From the NCBI GenBank assembly GCA_951801955.1, contig CATOOV010000034.1, forward strand, positions 1-34,823: 34,823 bases of DNA, read 5' to 3'. The translations under genes and the position numbers were made by a program. Shown piece after piece: positions 5,883-12,491 of the stretch. The stretch's first letter is position 1; each line of letters begins with the position of its first letter. Below the pieces are notes generated by a model. That model had not been told where the DNA came from and made no database searches. It worked only from the letters and a program-made list of their open reading frames with translations. Origin of the DNA: an uncultured Lachnospiraceae bacterium (GTDB lineage Bacteria; Bacillota; Clostridia; Lachnospirales; Lachnospiraceae).

Positions 5883-8462
5883 TTTGTAATATTTTCCCAA
5901 ATATTCCAAACCTTCTTCCCCAGGGGGAACCTCCTGAATCGAAAAAGATTGTGCTTTGGGAGAGTTTTCCCGGAGATTTTTGAGAATATAATCTCCGAAA
6001 CCTGACCAGGCAAGCTGTTTACCGATAGAAGTGTTGGAATAGCAGGCCTTGATCACATAATTTGCCAGTTCTTCCTCTGAGGAAATTCCTTGGATGGCAA
6101 GGAGCTGCTTTCGATAGGATTCCACCAAAAGTTCCAGTTGTCCGAAATCCGTTTCTGTCTGTTCTTCTTTCAACTGTGCAAGCAGGGTGTGCAGGGCGCT
6201 GTTAAAGTCATTGACTTTGTGGCGGACCAGCCGCAGTGTTTTGCGGTCGTTTAAGGAATAATTGTGGTTCAGCAGGATATCCAGATTCCCTGCAACTGCC
6301 TTGTTCCACAGAATGCGTTTTTTCTCCCAGGTATTGATAAAATCGCACAGTTCGTTCATCGGGGAGGGCGAGAAATAGGCAGGGGCTTGCAGCCGGTCTG
6401 CCGGGTCTTTGATTTTGCTGTTTTTCTGCTGGATCTGTTCATAGGCTTTTAACTTTTTGGGATAATTGTAAAGCAGGAACCAGGGCAGCTTTTTTAAATG
6501 CCAGCGCATGCCGCTGCTTAAGTGCCAGCGCACTCCTGTTTTTATACTGTCAATTTCTTTTCCCTGGATAATGCGCAGAAGAGAAGCCATATCCTGATAT
6601 TCTTTTGCCGTTCCTGGGTCTTTCGGCAGTTTATTTTCAATGCTGGTGGCGCAGTTGGTGATTTCCCCGATGCGGGAATCCCTGGTGGAGATTTCATAAG
6701 AAATCAGATGTTCCTGGGTATAGGGCTTTTTTGCGGCGGTGGTTTTATCTGCAATGTCAATGATAATGGGTTTTTCAATGCGTGTGCCAGTGAGCAAAGG
6801 GTCATTGCAGAGAAATACTGCGTCTCCGTCACAGTCTGCCCCGCCTTGCTGGGGCAGGCTTAAGTCATACATGTTAATCATAGCGATATCCTGATCTTTC
6901 CAATGGGAAAACCATTGCTGCAGGGTTGGGGAGGAGACAAGGCATACCTGGTTGACCTCTGAGGGATCCACCAGCGGGGAACGAAAAGAGAGCGCCTCCC
7001 CATCCGGCAGGGTTGGGGCAAAAAATTCTTTTGCCTTTAGGCAGCCCACAGGCTCCTTTCCGGCGGCATATTCCAGATAGCCGACCATATCTCCCACAAT
7101 GGTATGGTAAAAGCCGTCCGCATATATTTTTCCCAGTTTTGCCTCCTGGATCTGTTTTTTCAGTTTTCGGTAGAGAAATTGGCGGACGGCAGGATCTTTG
7201 AGCATACGGGGGTTGATTCGGACAGCCTCCATATAGGTTCCGTAAGCCTGTCCTTGCTGTGGCATGCCTAAAAACATTAAGGAATAAAAGTCGTCGCCGT
7301 TGATAATTTTTTCAAACAGATCTGTGGTGTAGCGGGCAAGTTTCGTGATTTTTCCTTCCGTTTCCTGTGACAGAATGTCGTAAGGGGTTTTTTCCTCGAT
7401 ATGTTTCTGGTAGCTTTCATTCCATAAATCCAGGCATTGCAGGTACTGGAAATTCATCCGTGCTTTCAGGGAAAAGTCATTCCGGTGGTGGCTGTATTTG
7501 CTGATCCCCAGTTTGAACTGGTATTTTTTTAAAGTTTCCATATAGGAAATCCATGCATTGTTGCCATAAGCATGGAAAAACATGGCATGTCCCTTGAACA
7601 TGCTGACATTCCAAATACAATCAATCTCCTCGATATTATGGGTTTGTCCATAGATATCCCGGATTTGGGTGACGCCCATCTCCCAGAGGATTTTCCGAAA
7701 GGGGACATAGACAGAATATCCTTTCAGGAAAGGAAGCCGAATTTGGCTGCCCACAGCAGTGTAACAAAGCCCAAGGGCAGAACTGGTTTTCTTCGCAAAG
7801 TCCAATTCATGGCAGCCGCAGCCGTCAAAAGGGGAAAGGGGGATATCCTGGGGTCCTTCTTCGATCTGGCGGAGGGTGATAGTTTTGGATTTGCCTGTCT
7901 TAGAATCCGTAATTTCTTTCTGGCAGTTTTTCACATAGCGAATATATTGACCCTTTAATACTTTTTGGTATTCTCCAATAATGACGATACGGGGCATATA
8001 GTGTTCGACCAGCGTACATGCGCTGAACACTAGGCAGCGCTGTGCCTCATATTTGGAAATCACACATTCCTGGGCTGGAAGATCCATTTGGGTAATGCGG
8101 TAAAGCGTCTCAAACATACTTTCTTCCACAAAAGCCGTGATACCGTCTTTGCTTTGGGAAGCAGATTTGCCAAAACGCAGGTAATGTCTGCCATGATAGA
8201 AAAATCCATGGGTTAAAATATGTAAAAGCCCAGAGGAGGTTTTTTTTGATTTTTTCGCAGTTACCAAAATCAGTTCTGAGATATGTGGGGAAAAGTTTCC
8301 CCGAAGCCTTGTAATCTGGTCAAAGAGCAGAGAATTGCCCTGGGTGATAAGAAACTTTGTTTCTTCTTCCACGGACGGGGAAAGTTGGTAATTTGAGTCA
8401 ATTAATGTTTGAATCGGCAGTTTTACAAGGGTAAACTGCAAAGGATGGCTGTATGGATTCAT
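5847..8462 (-). CDS. Single-chain two-barrel RNA polymerase, YonO / RdRP-like
   Basis: The 871-residue protein carries, in order, the blocks of the two-barrel RNA polymerase family shared by phage SPbeta YonO and eukaryotic RNA-dependent RNA polymerases (PF05183-like). These are QIRLPFLKG (240-248); the FRSP...P block at 493-500; GGADCDGD (540-547), whose D543, D545 and D547 form the DxDGD metal site; RIGEITN (597-603); and KEIDSIKTG (635-643) with the conserved Lys641. Length is close to that of YonO. YonO is a DNA-dependent polymerase that transcribes SPbeta late genes, and the same role for the downstream tail genes is inferred here. The start ATG 8462 overlaps the TGA of the upstream small gene and has AAAGGAGA before it. 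It is the second gene of the operator-controlled operon. Confidence 0.85.
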   Translation of the reverse strand: MNPYSHPLQFTLVKLPIQTLIDSNYQLSPSVEEETKFLITQGNSLLFDQITRLRGNFSPHISELILVTAKKSKKTSSGLLHILTHGFFYHGRHYLRFGKSASQSKDGITAFVEESMFETLYRITQMDLPAQECVISKYEAQRCLVFSACTLVEHYMPRIVIIGEYQKVLKGQYIRYVKNCQKEITDSKTGKSKTITLRQIEEGPQDIPLSPFDGCGCHELDFAKKTSSALGLCYTAVGSQIRLPFLKGYSVYVPFRKILWEMGVTQIRDIYGQTHNIEEIDCIWNVSMFKGHAMFFHAYGNNAWISYMETLKKYQFKLGISKYSHHRNDFSLKARMNFQYLQCLDLWNESYQKHIEEKTPYDILSQETEGKITKLARYTTDLFEKIINGDDFYSLMFLGMPQQGQAYGTYMEAVRINPRMLKDPAVRQFLYRKLKKQIQEAKLGKIYADGFYHTIVGDMVGYLEYAAGKEPVGCLKAKEFFAPTLPDGEALSFRSPLVDPSEVNQVCLVSSPTLQQWFSHWKDQDIAMINMYDLSLPQQGGADCDGDAVFLCNDPLLTGTRIEKPIIIDIADKTTAAKKPYTQEHLISYEISTRDSRIGEITNCATSIENKLPKDPGTAKEYQDMASLLRIIQGKEIDSIKTGVRWHLSSGMRWHLKKLPWFLLYNYPKKLKAYEQIQQKNSKIKDPADRLQAPAYFSPSPMNELCDFINTWEKKRILWNKAVAGNLDILLNHNYSLNDRKTLRLVRHKVNDFNSALHTLLAQLKEEQTETDFGQLELLVESYRKQLLAIQGISSEEELANYVIKACYSNTSIGKQLAWSGFGDYILKNLRENSPKAQSFSIQEVPPGEEGLEYLGKYYKMLPLPEKGGIS

Positions 8463-8671
8463 TTATGATTCTCCTTTTTTTGTGTGAATGAGTTAGCAGA
8501 TAATTTCCGATGCTGCCGTTTTCGCGCCAGCAATTCTTCCCGGGTATAGGCATAATTTGATCTCGCATGAGGGTAGTCTGTGATGAAATCTGTAAGATAG
8601 ATGACCCCGGCAAATTCCCGGTGCAGCTTTTCCCTGCATGGTAATTGAAATGATTTAGCGGTGTGTTTCAT
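8459..8671 (-). CDS. Small basic protein, first gene of the polymerase operon
   Basis: A 70-residue, basic, soluble protein (MKHTAKSFQLPC...) with a TDFITDYPHARSNYAYTREEL middle and a Lys/His-rich tail. ATG 8671 is chosen because AAAAGGAGA stands just upstream; an upstream in-frame ATG at 8713 has no such site. Its TGA overlaps the ATG of the polymerase gene (ATGA), so the two are translationally coupled. No family is recognised. As first gene after the operator-bearing promoter it could be an early regulator or a polymerase partner, but nothing in its sequence proves this. Confidence 0.6.
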   Translation of the reverse strand: MKHTAKSFQLPCREKLHREFAGVIYLTDFITDYPHARSNYAYTREELLARKRQHRKLSANSFTQKKENHK

Positions 8672-8744
8672 AGAGACTTCTCCTTTTTGGTATGTTATAA
8701 GTAAGAAAAACAAGTATGGTTCCTTGTATCAAAAGACATTATGA

Positions 8745-8758
8745 TTTTAAATGCATTA
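8745..8758. promoter_or_regulatory. Operator copy 1 (TTTTAAATGCATTA)
   Basis: First of three copies, here just downstream of the leftward -10 box (8775-8770), at about the start of the transcript. The core AATGCATT is a perfect palindrome, as expected for a dimeric DNA-binding protein. Identity with copy 3 extends to 16 bp. Confidence 0.7.
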
Positions 8759-8769
8759 CTTTAAAACAG

Positions 8770-8798
8770 AGCATACCATGGATGGGAATATCTGTCAA
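8770..8798 (-). promoter_or_regulatory. Leftward promoter of the polymerase operon
   Basis: On the minus strand a perfect -35 TTGACA (8798-8793) and a -10 TATGCT (8775-8770) are separated by 17 bp. Operator copies flank it on both sides (8802-8815 and 8745-8758), so a bound repressor would block both the -35 side and the initial transcribed region. Confidence 0.65.
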
Positions 8799-8801
8799 TA
8801 G

Positions 8802-8815
8802 TTTTAAATGCATTA
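8802..8815. promoter_or_regulatory. Operator copy 2 (TTTTAAATGCATTA)
   Basis: Identical 14-mer in the same orientation as copy 1, 57 bp from it, directly upstream of the leftward -35 box. Confidence 0.7.
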
Positions 8816-8965
8816 TTGATATGGAAATTTTTATCTATGGAAGGATTCGCGTCAAAAGGTGGTTTTATGAAATTATAAAAGAGAGTTTATAAAATTACCT
8901 TTTGATACCCGAACTATGGAAGAAAAAAGGAGGTTTTCTTACAAAAAAACAGCAGCCCCAGCACG
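8816..8965. other. Centre of the divergent control region
   Basis: About 150 bp without a gene. It contains a 9-bp inverted repeat TCAAAAGGT / ACCTTTTGA (8852-8860, 8897-8905) enclosing TTTTAT-N6-ATAAAA (8863-8880). A plus-strand GGAGG at about 8930 is not followed by a usable start codon. The inverted repeats could be sites for a second regulator. Confidence 0.4.
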
Positions 8966-8994
8966 TTGACTTGTCAGCTTGCCTATGGTACAGT
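8966..8994 (+). promoter_or_regulatory. Rightward promoter of the integrase-fold repressor-like gene
   Basis: TTGACT (8966-8971) and TACAGT (8989-8994) are 17 bp apart. The expected transcription start falls at about 9001, at the edge of operator copy 3, which suggests self-repression of the gene. Confidence 0.6.
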
Positions 8995-9002
8995 ATAAGA
9001 AG

Positions 9003-9016
9003 TAATGCATTTAAAA
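9003..9016. promoter_or_regulatory. Operator copy 3, inverted (TAATGCATTTAAAA)
   Basis: Exact reverse complement of copies 1 and 2, placed at the start of the rightward transcript. No other copy of this 14-mer was noticed elsewhere in the window. Confidence 0.7.
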
Positions 9017-9088
9017 CACAAAAAGAGAGGAATGTTACGGTTGCCAACAGGATTTGTCCACTTTTGCAACTGTAACAGGGGAAATTGC

Positions 9089-10057
9089 ATGGAATCATTA
9101 GAACGATTAAGGGAATTTGAGGCAGTATCTTTGGAATATCAGAAAATCGGGAATTATATCCGCAAACAAAATCCATTTCTCTATGAGAGAGAATATGGAA
9201 GGGATTTTGTCCACTTTACCGACGAGGATTTGATGGACCTGTTTATTCGAAAATTTAGATATTACAAGCCTTCTGTGATGTCTGCAGTGTTTGGGAAATA
9301 TAAGCGGTTTTATGGCTGGTGCAAAGAACAGGAGTATATTTTCCAAAATCCTTTTGATCAATCAAAATATCTGAGTTACGAATATTTGGTACGGATGGCG
9401 GCATCCCATGGAAATGTGCCTTATTATTCCAGGGAATATGTGGTCGGTATTTGTGAGAGCCAGTTAGGATGCAAGGAATATTATAAAGCCATTGCACTGT
9501 CACTGTTTGAGGGGGTTCGGTCTTATTCCCAGCTTGCAAGGCTAAAATGGACGGATATTGACTGGGAAAATCACATACTTATGGTGGGAAAACAAAGGAT
9601 TTGCCTTTCAGAAGAATTGATGGAAACATATAAGCAGGTCAGGAATTGTGAATGTTTTCAGAACAAAGAACAGCGTTTTCAGTTAGACCAAGGAAGCGGT
9701 GCATTGATTCCACCCTTGATTCGCCATGGGGAACAGCAGTCTTATGCCAATCAGAACCCACGGTATTTGTCCAATGCATTTTCCAGGAAAATGAGTTTGC
9801 TTGGGTTGTCTGCATCCGGGCTCTATGAATCTGGAATCATGTATCGCCTGGTTGGGCAGTTTGGAAAATATGAGATTCTCCAATATCTGTTGCCAGAACA
9901 TACAGTGGAAAAAAGTGCTGTCATCCAGAAAAATCAAGTGTTTGAGGAATTTTTGAAAGAAAATGGGATTCTTTTGTCTGGTCGGGATTTTTCCTTTGAT
10001 TTCAAGGGTTACGGCATTCTTTTGAAGTATGGAGGGCGCCGGGAAAAAATTGATTGA
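9089..10057 (+). CDS. Tyrosine-recombinase-fold DNA-binding protein without active site, MrpR-like repressor
   Basis: A 322-residue protein with the two-part layout of tyrosine recombinases: a helical core-binding-like N-terminal domain (about 15-100) and a catalytic-like domain. EGVRSYSQLARLKWTDID (141-158) matches the block around catalytic Arg I, with R144. The HxxR box is replaced by SASGLY (241-246) and no clear nucleophilic Tyr follows, so recombination is unlikely. SPbeta uses a protein of just this kind, MrpR (YopR), as its master repressor. The start ATG 9089 has AGGGGA 6 nt upstream; the ATG at 9005 would be almost leaderless and lies in the operator. The gene faces the polymerase operon across three operator copies, so it is probably the lysogeny-type repressor of the locus. 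Confidence 0.65.
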   Translation: MESLERLREFEAVSLEYQKIGNYIRKQNPFLYEREYGRDFVHFTDEDLMDLFIRKFRYYKPSVMSAVFGKYKRFYGWCKEQEYIFQNPFDQSKYLSYEYLVRMAASHGNVPYYSREYVVGICESQLGCKEYYKAIALSLFEGVRSYSQLARLKWTDIDWENHILMVGKQRICLSEELMETYKQVRNCECFQNKEQRFQLDQGSGALIPPLIRHGEQQSYANQNPRYLSNAFSRKMSLLGLSASGLYESGIMYRLVGQFGKYEILQYLLPEHTVEKSAVIQKNQVFEEFLKENGILLSGRDFSFDFKGYGILLKYGGRREKID

Positions 10058-10082
10058 CAAACAGATGTTCACAATATATAAT
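10054..10082 (+). promoter_or_regulatory. Consensus sigma-A promoter overlapping the repressor stop codon
   Basis: TTGACA (10054-10059) and TATAAT (10077-10082) both match the consensus fully and are 17 bp apart. The TGA stop of the upstream gene lies within the -35 box. A promoter this strong would need a repressor, and the LexA-type box just downstream fits. Confidence 0.85.
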
Positions 10083-10093
10083 AATGCCATAGA

Positions 10094-10107
10094 AGAACGA
10101 ACGTTCT
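10094..10107. promoter_or_regulatory. LexA/DinR-type SOS box
   Basis: AGAACGAACGTTCT matches the gram-positive DinR/LexA box CGAACRNRYGTTYC at 12 of 14 positions, including the full GAAC-N4-GTTC core with R and Y positions satisfied. It starts 12 bp after the -10 box, over the expected transcription start, where LexA binding would block the promoter. Confidence 0.65.
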
Positions 10108-10125
10108 TTGTGGGAGGGAAGTATT

Positions 10126-10470
10126 GTGGAGTTTGAAACCATTATTTTAGAACATATCGGAAAGGATATTTATATAGGGATAGAAATTCCAGAAGAACAC
10201 ACAAGACAGGAAGCTGTATTTCAGAATTATCAGATCTTGTCATTAGAGGGAAAGGAATATGGCGGGAGCGGGACATGCTTTCTATGTTCTAAGGAAAAGC
10301 ATAAGGATTTTTTGAGATTGGAGATGAAAGCAACGATTGAGAAAAGCAGCCATTTGTTTGATCTGATTGATATTGAGGCAAGATATCAGAGATATTTTTA
10401 CCATATTTACATTATGAACTATATTGATGTACATAACACGTGCCTGTTTACAGACAAACAGGAGCGCTGA
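10126..10470 (+). CDS. Small protein of unknown function behind an SOS-type promoter
   Basis: A 114-residue, slightly acidic soluble protein. The N-terminal half looks like beta strands (ETIILEHIGKDIYIGIEIPEE). A CxxC pair (TCFLCSKE) lies near residue 53 and an aromatic-rich helix (ARYQRYFYHIYIMNYI) near the end. The start is GTG 10126 because GGGAGGG stands just upstream; the in-frame TTG at 10108 lies inside the SOS box. With a consensus promoter, a LexA box and a position directly behind the repressor-like gene, it could be the DNA-damage-induced antagonist of that repressor. This is inference from layout; no family is recognised. Confidence 0.55.
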   Translation: MEFETIILEHIGKDIYIGIEIPEEHTRQEAVFQNYQILSLEGKEYGGSGTCFLCSKEKHKDFLRLEMKATIEKSSHLFDLIDIEARYQRYFYHIYIMNYIDVHNTCLFTDKQER

Positions 10471-10572
10471 TATCCCTTGTCCATGGCGCTGGGTGCCAAG
10501 GATGCCTGGCTGTAAGGGAACAGGAGCGCTGTCCCTTGTCCATGGCGCTGGGTGCCAAGGGTGTGTGGCTGT
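10458..10572. repeat. Two direct repeats of about 55 bp with internal stems
   Basis: Copies at 10458-10513 and 10520-10572 share ACAGGAGCGCTG at the start, a common core around CCATGGCGCTGGGTGCC, and GGCTGT at the end. Each can form a stem between CCTTG and CAAGG (6 bp in the second copy: 10533-10538 with 10556-10561). The first copy covers the end of the SOS-linked gene. They may end transcription or be a dispersed repeat unit. Confidence 0.7.
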
Positions 10573-10629
10573 CAATACCAATTCTACGGTCACGTTTGCT
10601 TTTACTGTTTCCGACGGGAGTGTTGACTA

Positions 10630-10658
10630 TTTACAGACTTTCCTGGATATGCTATGAT
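10630..10658 (+). promoter_or_regulatory. Promoter for the small membrane protein and DUF512 gene
   Basis: TTTACA (10630-10635) and TATGAT (10653-10658) are 17 bp apart, 34 bp before the start of the 37-residue membrane peptide. Confidence 0.5.
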
Positions 10659-10692
10659 AAAGTCACAATTGGAAAGAAAAGAGAGGAAGCAT

Positions 10693-10806
10693 ATGTTATT
10701 TTTTATTATTGGAGGCGTGGTGCTGATTGCAGTGATCATTGCCGTAATTGCGTCTGTGGCAGGTGCTGTGGCAGGCGGAGTTGTAGATGAAGAGAGTGAA
10801 GATTAA
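10693..10806 (+). CDS. 37-residue single-pass membrane peptide
   Basis: One hydrophobic helix rich in Ile, Val, Gly and Ala (FFIIGGVVLIAVIIAVIASV) is followed by a glycine-containing end and an acidic tail DEESED. AGAGAGGA precedes ATG 10693. The 54-bp gap to the next gene suggests co-transcription with the DUF512 protein. Function unknown. The clear RBS, promoter and full-length helix argue that it is real. Confidence 0.6.
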   Translation: MLFFIIGGVVLIAVIIAVIASVAGAVAGGVVDEESED

Positions 10807-10859
10807 GAGAGTATTTTAGATTTAAGAGGCAAATAGCACACAAGAACGGAGCGTTTGGT

Positions 10860-12356
10860 TTGAAGGAACATGTGATAGATAAAGTTTTACCAGGCAGCAT
10901 TGCTGAAGAACTGGAAGTGGAACATGGGGATGTGCTGGTGTCAGTAAATGGTCATGAGATGGAAGACGTCTTTGATTATCAGTACTATACCAATGAAGAA
11001 TATCTGACCGTTGTAATTCGCAAGCCAAATGGGGAAGAATGGGAGCTGGATATTGAAAAAGAGTATGAGGATGATCTGGGGATTGAATTTGCAAACGGGC
11101 TGATGGATGAGTATAAATCCTGCCGCAACAAGTGTATCTTTTGTTTTATTGACCAGATGCCTCCGGGAATGCGCGATACCCTTTATTTCAAAGATGATGA
11201 TTCCAGGCTTTCCTTTCTGCAGGGGAATTATGTGACCCTGACAAATATGAGTGAAAAGGATCTCAACAGAATCATTGCTTATAAACTGGGACCCATCAAT
11301 ATTTCCGTGCAGACCACCAATCCGGCGCTGCGCTGCAAAATGCTGCACAATCGTTTTGCAGGGGATGCACTGCAGAAGATGGACAAGCTTTTTAAGGCGG
11401 GAATTCCCATGAATGGGCAGATCGTATTGTGCAAAGGCGTCAATGACGGCAAGGAATTAGAACGAAGTATTTCCGACCTGATGCAGTATATGCCAGTGAT
11501 GCAGAGCGTGTCTGTTGTGCCGGTGGGGCTGAGCCGTTTTCGGGAGGGCTTGTATCCCCTTGAGCCATTTACCATGCCGGAGGCGGTTCAGGTTTTGGAA
11601 CTTATTCATCATTTTCAGGAAATCTGTATGGAGAAATGCGGAATACATTTTATCCATGCCAGTGACGAATGGTATTTGCTGGCAGGGCAGGAGCTTCCAA
11701 AAGAGGAGCGTTATGACGGTTATCTTCAGTTAGAAAATGGCGTGGGGATGCTGCGCCTTTTAAAAACGGAATTTGAAGAAGCATTGCAAGAAGCCGCTGC
11801 AGCAGCGGGAAGAATCTTTCCACAACCTTCACAGGAAGCAGCCCATACAGAATGTATCACAAATAATGGCATAGGTCATGCAGAACATATAGTAAATAGC
11901 GCAGAACATACGGACAACAGCAGTTTGCAGGCATTCCTTGGTTTGAAGGCAGCAAAAGGCAGACGCCGGCATGATATTAATATAGAAGAAACACCTTCTG
12001 AACATTGTATTACCATCGCCACAGGTGTTTTGGCGGCGCCTGTCATTCAAGAGCTGGTATCACACCTTATGGAAGTATTTCCAGAAAAAGAGATTCAGGT
12101 CATTCCGATTATCAATCATTTTTTTGGAGAACAGATTACCGTTTCTGGTCTTTTGACGGGACACGATATCATAGAACAGTTAAAAGGACGGCAGTTGGGC
12201 AAAAAACTGCTGCTGTCCTGCAATATGCTGCGCAGCGGGGAGGAAGTCTTTCTGGATGATATCACCCTTGGGCAGATGGAAAGTATTTTACAAGTAAAGA
12301 TAGATATTGTAGAATCCGGCGGGGGAGATCTGGTACAGAAACTGGTCAGCCATTGA
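10860..12356 (+). CDS. PDZ / radical SAM / DUF512 protein
   Basis: A 498-residue member of the conserved clostridial DUF512 family, usually encoded beside der. An N-terminal PDZ-like domain (residues 4-60; PGSIAEELEVEHGDVLVSVNG) is followed by a cysteine cluster C88-x3-C92-x2-C95 (CRNKCIFC) typical of a radical-SAM iron-sulfur site, a TIM-barrel-like middle and the DUF512 C-terminal domain. The reaction catalysed is not known. An insertion of about 50 residues (324-376, rich in His, Asn and Ala) makes it longer than usual family members. The start is TTG 10860 with GGAG 8 nt upstream. It lies 135 bp before der. Confidence 0.85.
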   Translation: MKEHVIDKVLPGSIAEELEVEHGDVLVSVNGHEMEDVFDYQYYTNEEYLTVVIRKPNGEEWELDIEKEYEDDLGIEFANGLMDEYKSCRNKCIFCFIDQMPPGMRDTLYFKDDDSRLSFLQGNYVTLTNMSEKDLNRIIAYKLGPINISVQTTNPALRCKMLHNRFAGDALQKMDKLFKAGIPMNGQIVLCKGVNDGKELERSISDLMQYMPVMQSVSVVPVGLSRFREGLYPLEPFTMPEAVQVLELIHHFQEICMEKCGIHFIHASDEWYLLAGQELPKEERYDGYLQLENGVGMLRLLKTEFEEALQEAAAAAGRIFPQPSQEAAHTECITNNGIGHAEHIVNSAEHTDNSSLQAFLGLKAAKGRRRHDINIEETPSEHCITIATGVLAAPVIQELVSHLMEVFPEKEIQVIPIINHFFGEQITVSGLLTGHDIIEQLKGRQLGKKLLLSCNMLRSGEEVFLDDITLGQMESILQVKIDIVESGGGDLVQKLVSH

Positions 12357-12491
12357 CAGACCAGGCGGGATATGGGTTTTGTAGATGCTGCAAAGGTGCC
12401 AGGTTCCCTGCTGCAAGAACGCAGGCGGCGCTCTTGGAAAGAGCATAGCGCCAAGGTTAGAGATAAGAAAAGGATAGGATAGGAGAATATA
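12357..12491. other. Spacer before der with inverted repeats
   Basis: The gap contains GGCGCT (12427-12432) and AGCGCC (12447-12452) with an alternative inner stem GCTCTT / AAGAGC, so two exclusive hairpins are possible. No T-run follows, so this is not an evident terminator. A role as leader structure for der is possible. Confidence 0.3.

Noticed and set aside
5847..8462. The polymerase as part of an RNA-silencing system, as with eukaryotic RdRP
   Set aside because: No Argonaute, Dicer-like nuclease or other silencing gene is present; the neighbours are phage tail and control genes.
8837..8878. 13-codon ORF (MEGFASKGGFMKL) in the control region, considered as a signal peptide of an arbitrium-like system
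   Set aside because: No RBS, no secretion signal and no AimR-like receptor gene nearby; it also overlaps an inverted repeat.
9089..10057. Active site-specific integrase of the locus
   Set aside because: The HxxR box and a clear nucleophilic tyrosine are missing, and no attachment-site repeats could be matched at both ends of the locus.
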